Shown piece by piece: positions 15,344-23,434 of a DNA stretch of 23,434 nt. The stretch spans positions 1 to 23,434 of the forward strand of contig QCVY01000004.1 in the NCBI GenBank assembly GCA_003208695.1, given 5' to 3'. Source of the DNA: Prochlorococcus sp. AG-686-P16. GTDB taxonomy: Bacteria; Cyanobacteriota; Cyanobacteriia; PCC-6307; Cyanobiaceae. The translations under genes and the position numbers were made by a program. The notes beneath the pieces were generated by a model. That model saw only the letters and a list, made by a program, of their open reading frames with translations, made no database searches and had not been told where the DNA came from. The first letter of the stretch is position 1. Each line of letters begins with the position of its first letter.

Positions 15344-16180
15344 TTAATTTTTTAGTGATGAGGCCAATAAAGCATTCAAAGAATGTGATCCTTTATAGAC
15401 TAAAATTTGAGCCTTAGGTAACCCTACCAAAGCTAAGTCCCCAATAAGATCTAAAATTTTATGTCTTATAGGTTCATTACTAAATCTTAATGGAGGATTA
15501 ACCCATTTATCCCCATCACATACGAGGGCATTTTCTATACTGCCCCCTTTGATTAATCCCAATTCACTTAATTCTTGAAATTGGTCCTTAAAACCAAATG
15601 TACGAGCAGGAGCAATATTTTCCACAAAACATTTTGGATTTAAATCTATTACATAAGTTTGATTTCCAATTGCTTTATAAGGAAAATTTATAGTTGAGAT
15701 AATTGTGATTTTATTAGATGGAGTTAGAGCTATAACTGAACTATCTTTATTAAATATCATTGATTTATTAATCTCTCTTATAAAGATCTTTGGTTTAGGA
15801 ACTCTTTTAATGCCAACGTCTTCAAATGCCTTAACCCATTGAATTGCTGATCCATCGAGTAATGGAATTTCCTTCCCATCAACCTCAATATGAATATAAC
15901 TCAATCCACAACCTGCCAATGAGGCTAATAAGTGTTCAATAGTATATAAATTTCTTCCCGCTAATTTGACTGCAGTACATAACATGGTACTGCCAATTAA
16001 ATTTTGATTTAACTTAAAAATATCATCAGGCTTATCTGAAAAAGAAACATAGTAACCCTCTTTTTCAAACGGTGAGATTTTTACTCTTGTTTTTTCACCA
16101 CTATGAAGTCCTACCCCCTCTTTAGTGATAACACCAGAGAGTGTGTAACAGGAATCATAATTAGAAGGCCAAGCAAACAC
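15344..16180 (-). CDS. lpxC: UDP-3-O-acyl-N-acetylglucosamine deacetylase
   Basis: Zinc enzyme for the committed step of lipid A synthesis. Of 278 residues, LSGVITKEGVGLHSGE is at 14-29. The zinc ligands are expected at H83 (IEHLLASLAGCGL), H240 and D244 (RHKILDLIGDLALVG). The catalytic histidine is H266 (KGSHSLNALLA). The length is somewhat shorter than the E. coli enzyme, mainly at the C-terminus, as is usual in cyanobacteria. The start is GTG at 16178-16180, on the base directly after the bamA TAA, so translation is likely coupled to bamA. With bamA, fabZ, lpxA and lpxB it forms an outer-membrane biogenesis cluster. Confidence 0.95.
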   Translation of the reverse strand: MFAWPSNYDSCYTLSGVITKEGVGLHSGEKTRVKISPFEKEGYYVSFSDKPDDIFKLNQNLIGSTMLCTAVKLAGRNLYTIEHLLASLAGCGLSYIHIEVDGKEIPLLDGSAIQWVKAFEDVGIKRVPKPKIFIREINKSMIFNKDSSVIALTPSNKITIISTINFPYKAIGNQTYVIDLNPKCFVENIAPARTFGFKDQFQELSELGLIKGGSIENALVCDGDKWVNPPLRFSNEPIRHKILDLIGDLALVGLPKAQILVYKGSHSLNALLASSLKN

Positions 16181-16927
16181 TTAAAATTTCCATCCAACTC
16201 CGAGAGTATATCTCCAATCATCACTTAAGTCTTTACTAGCAATATCTAATCTTAGAGGGCCAACTGGTGTCTTAACACCGATCCCTCCTCCGAGACTATA
16301 TCCAGAACCCGATTTTAGTAATAATTTACCTGGTTTACCTGGAACGTCATCCTGGGATCCTAAATCACTTCCAAAATCAGCGAATAAAGATCCTGATATT
16401 AATCTCCAGACGGGGAAACGATATTCAGCAGTTGCTTCCACAAAACTTTTACTTACAGAAAGATCACAGGAGCCCCAACCTCTCACAGATGAAGAACCTC
16501 CCATACAAAACGCTTCATAAGGAGGTAAATCCCCGAAAATTGTTCCAGCTTTAAATTCGAATCCAATAGTTTGAGGGCAATCACTATTAACAACATCACT
16601 GGACTTACATCCTTTAGTAAGGTTAATCAATTTTGTTGGAACAAAAAAAGCATATGTAGCTCTTACTCTATTAAAAGTTGGAGAGTTATTTCCCATTGAA
16701 ATAAACTGTTCACTACCAAGACTAAATTTATTTCCTGAAGTTGGATTAATTGCATTATTTAAATTATTTCTTGAAGTAGAGCCAATAAAACTAACTAATG
16801 TATTTTCAGAAGGGCAAGAACCATCTTTAGGTGTGTAACCTATACAAATAATTTCATTTATATTTTCAGTCGTAGGTGTTCTATCCCCATAGGGTTTTTT
16901 ATTACTGTCACTATCAATCATTTTTAC

Positions 16928-16934
16928 TTTTTTT
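16928..16934 (-). other. Frameshift site 2 in bamA (A7 tract)
   Basis: The minus strand reads TTC then seven A then GTAAAAATG. With six A the frame continues Asn-Phe-Lys-Lys-Val-Lys-Met-Ile-Asp-Ser; with seven it ends at TGA after Lys-Asn-Asp. Confidence 0.85.
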
Positions 16935-17949
16935 GAAATTCATCCCTGCAAGAACTCTCCATTTGGAGTCTTTGAAAGGATCTCCACCATTTAGTGGCCT
17001 TGAAAAAGAGAATCCACCCCCTGTTTTTTCTAAAACTATAGAGGATAAAGAATCACTACTCTCTCTTGTTGTATCGTTAACAGCATAAATTCTTCCATTA
17101 TTTTCACTTCTAAATTCTTGAGGATAATCTCGACTTAAAAAAACATTAGTCCTAAAAGAAGTCTTATACTTGTCTCCTTTTATCCAAGGGTCAGTTAATG
17201 ATAAGTTATAGGTTGTTGAGTACTCGCCAAAATTAAGGTTGACATTTGTTGACCATGCCCTTCCTAGCGCATTAGTTTCTTGTAACCCAATTTGTGCAAA
17301 GATCCCGGAACTATTACTGTATCCTATCCCACCTGTTAGGGAACCTGTTCTTTGTTCGCTCAAATCTAAGAAAATTAAAACTTGTCCGGGTTTTTTATTA
17401 TCCGGACCAAGAGAAACTTTGACATCATCAAACAGGGATGTGGCATAAAGTCTTTTTATATCGGCTTCTAATATTTTTCTATTAAATATAGATCCTGGGA
17501 TTGTCTTCAATTCTCTTTTTATGACCCAATCTTTTGTTTTACCTTTCCTAGGTTTTCCATCAAGAATAGATTCACCATCTGATCCAACAAATCTTAATTC
17601 AATATCAGAAACTATTCCTTCCTCCACATTTAAAATGATAACTCCATCATTAGAGATTCTTTCAGGACCATTTATTCTTGAAAGAGAATAACCCTTATTT
17701 TCATACCATTTTTTAATTAATTTTATTCTATTTTGAAGTTCATTTAAATTCAGAGTGGTCCCATAATACTTACTAAAAATATCCTCCACAAATTTATTAG
17801 GAATAATTATATTTTTCGGATTAAGTTTGACTTTTGTCAAGATTGGATTAGGCACAATATTTACAATCAGCCTTACTCCTAATGGGCCATCTTGAGATTT
17901 GATTTTTACCCCTGAGAACCATCCACTTGCATAGATAAGATTTAAATCA

Positions 17950-17956
17950 TTTTTTT
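17950..17956 (-). other. Frameshift site 1 in bamA (A7 tract)
   Basis: The minus strand reads TT then seven A then TGATTTAAATC. With six A it reads Leu-Lys-Asn-Asp-Leu-Asn-Leu-Ile-Tyr-Ala-Ser-Gly-Trp-Phe, a typical POTRA segment; with seven it stops at TGA. Confidence 0.85.
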
Positions 17957-18369
17957 AATTTTTTATTATCAATAACGCTTCCAGGTTTGATAAGCATCGA
18001 ATCATATGCTGCTAACTCTAACTTTCTCCCTTCAGGATGTTTTTCCCATCCTTCAATAACTATTTCTGAAATGAGCACATTCTCCTCAGAATTGTCTTTG
18101 CCATTATCTACAATTAACACATTATTATTTTTCACAAAATCAAAAGCCGACATCTGATCATTTGAATGTTGATTTGTACTTTTAATATTGATTATATTTT
18201 TTTTTAATTCTCCTTCTTTATCAAGCAAATACCTAGCTGCTAATTCTGAATTATTTGATATCAAAATTAAAGAGAAACAAGCCATGCTTGTAAAACCTCT
18301 TGCCAATTTTGAAAAATTATTTCGCATAATATTTTAAAAACAAGATAAAAAATAGTCTTTTGAGTTAGA

Positions 18370-19099
18370 TTAAATGAAATTATTTATTCTTTTATTAATT
18401 TCACTGTATGCTTCAATAAAGCCGCCTAAATCATTTCTAAACCTATCTTTATCAAGACTAACAATTGTACCATTTTTTTGATTAAGATCCCATAATCGGC
18501 AATTATCAGGACTGATCTCATCGCCTAAAAGGATTTGGCCAGAACTGTTATAACCAAATTCTAATTTAAAATCTACAAGATCTAGCTTGATATTGTAGAA
18601 AAATGTTTTTTAGAAGTTTATTAATCTTTAATGTCATATCAGTTATAAAGTCTAATTCTTCATGAGTAATTATCTTCAATAAAGTAATTCTATCTTTTGT
18701 TAGAAGGGGATCATTAAGAGTATCGTTTTTAAGATAAAAATCAATCAAGGGTCTTTCCAAAATTGTTCCTGGCTTAATCGTAGTCTGTTTACAAAGAGAA
18801 CCATATGCCGTATTTCTTAGAACAACTTCAAGGGGTATGATTTTTATTTTTTGCGCAATCATTGAATTATTATTCTTGAGGCTAATGTAATGAGTTGGTA
18901 TATTATTTTTGATAAGAAACTCAAATATTTTTGAACTTATAAGGCAATTCAATTCACCTTTGCCCTCAAACTGAGCTTTCTTCAGTGCATTAAAAGCTGT
19001 GGCGTCATCTTTAAATTCAATAATTACTTTATCTGAATCTTCATAAGCAAATATTTTTTTTGCTTTGCCTTCGTAAATAAACTTTAATTTACTATTCAT
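18370..19099 (-). pseudogene. purC: SAICAR synthetase PurC, full gene with one +1 frameshift
   Basis: Phosphoribosylaminoimidazole-succinocarboxamide synthetase of purine synthesis. Read as given, the frame ends after 177 residues at 18566, with a nonsense tail after residue 167. Removing one T from the T5 tract (plus-strand A run 18599-18603) restores 242 residues ending at TAA 18370-18372. The restored C-terminus contains DFKLEFGYN and LGDEISPDNCRLWD, both family signatures. Upstream, YEGKAKKIF (9-17) and EVVLRNTAYGSLCKQ (91-105) mark the N-terminal part. The start is ATG at 19099 with a good AAAGGGG ribosome-binding site (19106-19112). Divergent purD lies across 130 bases, so the two purine genes share a promoter region. 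A real loss would make the cell a purine auxotroph, so I favour sequence error or slippage. Confidence 0.9.
18599..18603 (-). other. Frameshift site in purC (T5 tract)
   Basis: The minus strand reads AACA then five T then CTACAATATCAAG. With four T it reads Asn-Ile-Phe-Tyr-Asn-Ile-Lys-Leu-Asp; with five it runs into Leu-Gln-Tyr-Gln and stops early. Confidence 0.85.
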
Positions 19100-19229
19100 T
19101 AAAAACCCCTTTGAGAACTAAAATTAAATATAATTGAGTTATTAGCTAGAAATAGAAATGTTTAATAGATTAAATATCACAATTTTAGCTGATTTCCCCT
19201 CAAAATCCCACAATATAAATAACTAATTC
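19100..19229. promoter_or_regulatory. Divergent promoter region of purC and purD
   Basis: 130 bases between divergent starts. Toward purC there is a TATATT-like box inside ATTATATTTAATTT (about 19120-19135 on the minus strand) and the AAAGGGG ribosome-binding site (19106-19112). Toward purD, TATAAA at 19214-19219 lies only 10 bases before the ATG; if used as a -10 it would give an almost leaderless mRNA. No PurR-type palindrome is obvious. Box calls are by eye. Confidence 0.4.
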
Positions 19230-20567
19230 ATGAGTATTAATTCAATTAATAAAGAAATTTTTAATAAATTAGAGAATATTTTAATAATTGGTAATGGTGG
19301 TCGAGAAAATTCATTAGCTTGGGCTATTCAAAAAAATGAATTAGTCAAAAAAATTTATCTACTTCCAGGTAATGCTGGATCAAAAAAAATAAATAAATCT
19401 GAGAGAATTAGTCTAGATTTGAATAATATTAAAGCATTAACCTCGAAACTCAAATTTCTAAATATAGACCTAATAGTAATAGGACCAGAGACCCCCTTAG
19501 CAGAAGGTTTAGGGGATGTTCTTCGGAAAAATAACTTTGATGTATTTGGTCCGGGAGCAGATGGAGCCAAATTAGAATCAAGTAAATCTTGGGCAAAGGG
19601 ATTTATGAAGGAGGCAAATATTCCCACTGCAAATTTTTGGAAAGTCAACTCATTAAAGGAAGCAAAAGAAATTATTTTTAGATCTCCAAATCCATTAGTA
19701 GTAAAAGCTGACGGATTAGCTTCAGGAAAAGGAGTTTTCATCCCTGAATCAAAAGAAGCATCTATAAATGCTACAGAAGAAATTTTTAAGGGTAAATTTG
19801 GTGAGGCTGGCGAAATAGTTGTTTTAGAAGAAAAAATTGAAGGTCCAGAAGTTTCAGTTTTTGCTCTTTGTGATGGAAAGAAATATGTTTTACTACCTAC
19901 AGCTCAAGATCATAAACGACTTAATGAGAATGATAAAGGGCCTAATACGGGAGGAATGGGAGCTTATTCTCCTACTCCTCTGATGACAAAAAGTCATCTT
20001 GATAGTATTACCAAGCAAATAATTGAGCCTACAATTGATTTATTGTTGCGTAAGAATATCGACTACAAAGGGGTTTTATATTTTGGATTAATGATTACAA
20101 AATTAGGCCCAAAAGTTATAGAATATAATTGCAGATTTGGAGATCCTGAATGCCAAACAATAATGCCTTTAATGGATAAGGATTTTGTAATTCTTCTACA
20201 AAAATGTGCCAAAGGTAATCTTCTTGGAAATGAAAAAATTAAAATGTCTAATAAATTCAGTGGTTGTGTAATTGCGACTTCCAAAGGTTATCCTCATAAT
20301 TACGAAAAAGGCTTTCCGATAAATTACGGGAATATTGATTTTGAAGATTGTCAAATCTTCGATTCTGGAACATCTTTAAATTCTAATGGTGAATTTATTT
20401 CTGATGGAGGAAGAGTTCTTAGTATTGTTTGTCAAGGCAAAGATTTTAATAAGGTTTTTGAAAAGGCTTATAAGAATTTAAAAGAAATTAGTTTTGAAGG
20501 GATTTATTATAGAAAAGATATTGGTCATCAAGTCAGAGTAAAAAAAATGATTAAGAGGGCAAATTAA
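19230..20567 (+). CDS. purD: Phosphoribosylamine-glycine ligase
   Basis: GAR synthetase, the second step of purine synthesis, an ATP-grasp ligase. The 445 residues carry a short N-terminal extension before NILIIGNGGREN (16-27); most homologues read GGREH at this point. The ATP-grasp core follows: VKADGLASGKGVFI, EEKIEGPEVSVFALCDGK, TAQDHKRL and GPNTGGMGAYSPTP. The C-terminal part includes EYNCRFGDPECQ and a DIGHQVR-like tail. Length is slightly above the usual 420-430 because of the extension. It begins the plus-strand pair with nblS, whose ATG directly follows the purD TAA. It is divergent from purC, so the purine genes face each other across a shared control region. Confidence 0.95.
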   Translation: MSINSINKEIFNKLENILIIGNGGRENSLAWAIQKNELVKKIYLLPGNAGSKKINKSERISLDLNNIKALTSKLKFLNIDLIVIGPETPLAEGLGDVLRKNNFDVFGPGADGAKLESSKSWAKGFMKEANIPTANFWKVNSLKEAKEIIFRSPNPLVVKADGLASGKGVFIPESKEASINATEEIFKGKFGEAGEIVVLEEKIEGPEVSVFALCDGKKYVLLPTAQDHKRLNENDKGPNTGGMGAYSPTPLMTKSHLDSITKQIIEPTIDLLLRKNIDYKGVLYFGLMITKLGPKVIEYNCRFGDPECQTIMPLMDKDFVILLQKCAKGNLLGNEKIKMSNKFSGCVIATSKGYPHNYEKGFPINYGNIDFEDCQIFDSGTSLNSNGEFISDGGRVLSIVCQGKDFNKVFEKAYKNLKEISFEGIYYRKDIGHQVRVKKMIKRAN

Positions 20568-22637
20568 ATGATTGAGAGTAATGAGCCTAATAAAATAAAA
20601 CTTACTCCTTCAAAGGAAATGGTTGATGATAATAGTCCTGACTACTGGTCTAATAGAGTTTTAATTTGGTGGAGTGGTTTTAGTTTAAGAACAAAACTAT
20701 TAGCTATAGCAACTCTTGTTGTAAGCCTTTTAATGACTGGTATAACTTTTTTTGCTCTTAATAGTATTCAAAGAGATGCTGGTATGAATGACACAAGATA
20801 CGCACGAGATCTAGGACTTTTACTATCAGGTAACGTAACTGAACTAGTTGCTAATAATCAAAAGAAAGAGATATCAAATGTTGCAGAAAAGTTTTGGAGA
20901 TCAAGTAGAAATTTACGTTACATTTTTTTCACTGATGCTGAAGATATTGTTCAACTTGGAATTCCAATTAGCGTTACACCCACAAGTTCAGATAATCAAT
21001 TTCAATTAACTAGAAGATTAAAGTTACCATCGGAATTAAAAAAGAGACCTCAATTTCCTTTAGTGAGACAGCATGCTACTCCTCAAGGACAAGTTACAGA
21101 TGTATTTGTACCAATGTTATGGAAAGGTAAGTATTTAGGAACATTGGCTTTGGGAGTTACACCTAATAAAAAGGCTTTATCTAGTGCTGCATTAACTAGG
21201 GAAGTTACGATAGCTGTTTTTATTTCTATTTGGGTTTTAGTGATTCTTGGTGCAGTATTTAATGCTTTAACCATTACCAGACCTGTAAGAGAATTAGTCA
21301 AGGGAGTTAGAGAAATTTCAAAAGGCAATTTCAAATCTAGGATCTCTTTACCAATGACTGGTGATCTAGGTGAATTACTTACGGGTTTTAACAGAATGGC
21401 TTCTCAACTAGAGAATTATGATGAAGCAAATATTGAAGAACTTAAAGCTGCTCAGATCAAGCAACAGTCACTCATAGCTACTATGGCAGATGGAGCAATA
21501 CTTTTGGACTCAAAAGGCAAAATAGTTCTAACTAATCCCACAGCCAAAAGACTTTTTCGTTGGGAAGGAAGATTCTTAGAAGGTAAATATTTTTTAAATG
21601 AAATTCCAGAAATTTTATCTAATGACTTACACACAAATATAGAATCTATCTTAAAAAGAGAAAAGGAAAATGACGATTTAAGGTGCAGCCTGGGAGAACC
21701 TGCAAGAACTTTAAGAATTGTTTTACAGTCTGTTTTGGATACTAATAAAGTTGAATTAAAAGGAATCGCAGTAACAATACAAGACTTAACAAGGGAGGTT
21801 GAACTTAATGCTGCACAAAATAGATTTATAAGTAATGTTTCTCATGAACTAAGAACACCACTTTTTAATATAAAAAGTTATGTAGAGACTTTATATGATT
21901 TAAAAGATCAACTATCTAATGAGGAGCAACTTGAATTTCTGGGTATCGCTAATTCAGAGACTGATAGATTAACAAGACTAGTTAATGATGTACTTGATTT
22001 ATCAAGATTGGAATCAGGTAAAATAATCCAATTAGAGCCCATGGAAATTAAACCAGCTATTGAACAAACACTTAGAAATTATAGGCTTAATGCTACTGAA
22101 AAAAACGTTTCCTTAGCACATGATATCGAGGAAAATATCCCATCCATTCTTGGAAATTTCGACTTGCTATTACAAGTTTTTGACAATTTGCTAGGTAATG
22201 GTTTGAAATTCAGTCCTAAAAATAGCACTCTTAAAATTAGAGCTTATACTTGGCCTGATTCATGTCCAGCCTTCCCTCCTAACAATATTAAAGATGCTCC
22301 TCAATGTGAATTAGTTTCACCTTTACCCAAAGTAAGAATTGAGATCGCTGATAATGGTTCAGGGATATCGCAACCTGACCAAGAGAAAATATTTGATCGT
22401 TTTTATAGAGTTGAAAATGCTGTTCATACGGAACAAGGTACAGGATTAGGTTTATCTATTGTTAGAGGAATAATTGAGAAACATGGTGGTCAAATTCGAA
22501 TGGCGAGTGAACTAGGTATTGGCACAACATTTTGGTTTGATTTACCCCTCGAACAATCTGACAAAGATGAATTGCTAGCTCAAACAATTAGTAATGTAGA
22601 AAATTTTTCTGATTCTCAAGTAAGTGAATTATTTTAA
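20568..22637 (+). CDS. nblS: NblS/Hik33 (DspA, Ycf26) sensor histidine kinase
   Basis: Membrane-bound kinase that in cyanobacteria controls high-light, nutrient and cold responses through the RpaB-type regulator. The 689 residues contain: a cytoplasmic N-terminus; TM1 (about 44-64); a periplasmic sensor region (about 70-205); TM2 (about 212-234); HAMP (233-285); PAS (about 295-410); HisKA with SHELRTP and phospho-accepting H426; and a HATPase domain with N-box DNLLGNGLKFSP (539-550), G1 DNGSG (595-599) and G2 GTGLGLS (624-630). An insert rich in Pro and polar residues with two cysteines (C566, C580) lies between the N-box and G1. The ATG immediately follows the purD stop, implying co-translation with purD. 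The 3' end overlaps convergent kaiC by 4 bases. Identification rests on domain order and recalled similarity. Confidence 0.92.
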   Translation: MIESNEPNKIKLTPSKEMVDDNSPDYWSNRVLIWWSGFSLRTKLLAIATLVVSLLMTGITFFALNSIQRDAGMNDTRYARDLGLLLSGNVTELVANNQKKEISNVAEKFWRSSRNLRYIFFTDAEDIVQLGIPISVTPTSSDNQFQLTRRLKLPSELKKRPQFPLVRQHATPQGQVTDVFVPMLWKGKYLGTLALGVTPNKKALSSAALTREVTIAVFISIWVLVILGAVFNALTITRPVRELVKGVREISKGNFKSRISLPMTGDLGELLTGFNRMASQLENYDEANIEELKAAQIKQQSLIATMADGAILLDSKGKIVLTNPTAKRLFRWEGRFLEGKYFLNEIPEILSNDLHTNIESILKREKENDDLRCSLGEPARTLRIVLQSVLDTNKVELKGIAVTIQDLTREVELNAAQNRFISNVSHELRTPLFNIKSYVETLYDLKDQLSNEEQLEFLGIANSETDRLTRLVNDVLDLSRLESGKIIQLEPMEIKPAIEQTLRNYRLNATEKNVSLAHDIEENIPSILGNFDLLLQVFDNLLGNGLKFSPKNSTLKIRAYTWPDSCPAFPPNNIKDAPQCELVSPLPKVRIEIADNGSGISQPDQEKIFDRFYRVENAVHTEQGTGLGLSIVRGIIEKHGGQIRMASELGIGTTFWFDLPLEQSDKDELLAQTISNVENFSDSQVSELF

Positions 22638-23434
22638 TTTTTTTCAATCCCTTTAAAAACGTTTTGCATATTCTGATCAGAAATAACTCTATGAGGTGCG
22701 CCGCTAAATATCTGTTCAAAATTAGAAAATGAATCTTTTATTTCAGGGCCTTGGCTAGTAATTATATATTCTCTTATCCTTTTATCATGCCATGAGCCTC
22801 TCATTTTAAAAACATTTATCGCTCTAGCCATCTCCCCTTTAATTTCAACGTATTGCAATAATAATATCGTATCTGTGATAGTTGAAATATGAGAGTCGGT
22901 AATAGAATGACTTCCCATAAATTCTTCAGCAGTATTTGTGAAGAAACCTGCTATCTCTTCTTGTTTTGAATAGCCAGTAACTCCAATTACAAATTGCCTA
23001 AAAGCATTCAAACTTACACCTCTAGCCAAAGCAGAGAGAGAGTCAATTGCCAATCTCTTAGGTTTAAATTCATTTATTTGAGTTTTTATAATCTGTAAGT
23101 GATCTTCCAAACCAGTTGATTCAGGGTATGCACAAATTATTTTTAATAATCCATCATTTTCCATCTTTTCAAAATCTATTCCCCAACTCGTAGCATTTCT
23201 ATTTAGTTGAGCCCTAGATTCTTCATAGGCAAAAAGTATTGCTCTTTCATTATTATTATAAGCATCTTCAATAAACTTTGATACCAGCATAGTTTTACCT
23301 GTACCAGTTGCACCAGTTGCCAGAATTATTGAATCTTGAAAATAACCACCTCCACACATTTGATCAAGATCTTTAACTCCTGAACTTATTCTTATATTTG
23401 AGGATCTTTGCGTTAATCTCATTGCTCCTAACGC
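22634..23434 (-). CDS. kaiC: Circadian clock protein KaiC, C-terminal (CII) half; start beyond window
   Basis: The frame is open to the right edge, so 266 residues are seen (S. elongatus numbering about 248-513 by direct alignment of motifs). Everything expected of the CII autokinase domain is present: Walker A GATGTGKT (K294), the catalytic glutamates of FAYEESRAQL (E318, E319), R385 in ALARGVS, and the phosphorylation cluster SITDSHIST with T426, S431 and T432. The C-terminus ends six residues earlier than in S. elongatus, within the tail used for KaiA binding. Prochlorococcus is known to lack kaiA, so the clock is thought to be an hourglass type. The upstream kaiB neighbour would lie outside. 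The gene is convergent with nblS, sharing 4 bases at the stop codons. Confidence 0.97.
   Translation of the reverse strand, partial: ALGAMRLTQRSSNIRISSGVKDLDQMCGGGYFQDSIILATGATGTGKTMLVSKFIEDAYNNNERAILFAYEESRAQLNRNATSWGIDFEKMENDGLLKIICAYPESTGLEDHLQIIKTQINEFKPKRLAIDSLSALARGVSLNAFRQFVIGVTGYSKQEEIAGFFTNTAEEFMGSHSITDSHISTITDTILLLQYVEIKGEMARAINVFKMRGSWHDKRIREYIITSQGPEIKDSFSNFEQIFSGAPHRVISDQNMQNVFKGIEKN

Larger units (their letters stand above)
16181..18327 (-). pseudogene. bamA: BamA/Omp85 outer-membrane insertase, split by two +1 frameshifts
   Basis: Omp85-family protein that inserts beta-barrel proteins into the outer membrane. As read, it falls into three frames: 18327-17947 (signal peptide and start of the first POTRA-like region), 17946-16914 (remaining POTRA-like region and first barrel strands; the first start-like codon is GTG at 17855) and 16921-16181 (rest of barrel). 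Each break lies at an A7 tract (17950-17956 and 16928-16934). Removing one A from each gives a single 714-residue protein with no gap: a signal peptide of about 31 residues, POTRA-like repeats (about 84-340), and a barrel with the SVRGW L6 motif (VRGW 614-617) and terminal Lys-Phe. Reading frames join in sense at both breaks (for example NFKKVKMIDSDSNKK). It lies 42 bases after reconstructed purC and directly before lpxC. A true null is unlikely because this protein is normally essential. Confidence 0.9.

Noticed and set aside
16876..17088. 70-codon plus-strand frame across the second bamA frameshift
   Set aside because: Antisense to bamA barrel sequence and unlike any known protein; the frameshift does not make it coding.
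18280..18300. Lipobox-like Ser-Met-Ala-Cys in the BamA leader
   Set aside because: The -3 position is Ser rather than Leu/Val/Ile and Omp85 proteins are not lipoproteins; treated as an ordinary signal peptide.

Overview
The window is about 31% G+C by eye, with very short intergenic gaps and a gene set typical of a small marine picocyanobacterium. KaiC, an NblS/Hik33-type kinase, cyanobacteria-restricted DUF families (DUF1825, DUF3086, DUF3119), a Ycf63/MlaE-type permease and an LPS gene cluster together point to a high-light-clade Prochlorococcus chromosome. This identification rests on recalled family knowledge and protein similarity, not on a search. I see no IS element, prophage, CRISPR array or rRNA.

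Layout, left to right. Positions 1-1283 hold the start of an unrecognised exported protein (minus strand, cut by the window edge), an intrinsic terminator, the HU gene, and a 634-base gap with two plus-strand terminator-like hairpins and a candidate small RNA. Positions 1284-3389 hold the glycogen-debranching gene glgX, with a convergent tRNA-Gly(UCC) beginning 2 bases past its stop. Positions 3451-7669 are a plus-strand run: GPH-type sugar symporter, MlaE/Ycf63 permease, DUF3119, DUF3086, plsY. It meets the minus-strand run DUF1825-tyrS-pyrF (9966 down to 7659) tail to tail, with an 11-base overlap. A divergent 149-base gap then leads to a GIY-YIG-fold protein and pepA (plus).

Positions 12239-19099 are a long minus-strand cluster read as purC, bamA (omp85), lpxC, fabZ, lpxA, lpxB and msrA. 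It joins lipid A synthesis (lpxC, lpxA, lpxB), a 3-hydroxyacyl-ACP dehydratase and the outer-membrane protein insertase. Spacing within lpxC-fabZ-lpxA-lpxB is 0-18 bases or overlapping, so co-transcription is likely. Divergent from purC, the plus strand carries purD and, starting on the next base after its stop, the nblS sensor kinase. nblS ends tail to tail with kaiC, of which only the C-terminal (CII) half lies in the window.

The most notable observation is a set of three +1 homopolymer frameshifts in two genes expected to be essential. bamA is split twice at A7 tracts and purC once at a T5 tract. Removing one base from each tract restores full-length, family-consistent proteins (714 and 242 residues). 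The three lie within about 1.7 kb, so a local sequence-quality problem is the simplest explanation. Transcriptional slippage at the A7 tracts is the more interesting alternative. Apart from this and the unannotated intergenic elements near the left end, the region is ordinary core genome. I did not find a convincing new multi-gene system.
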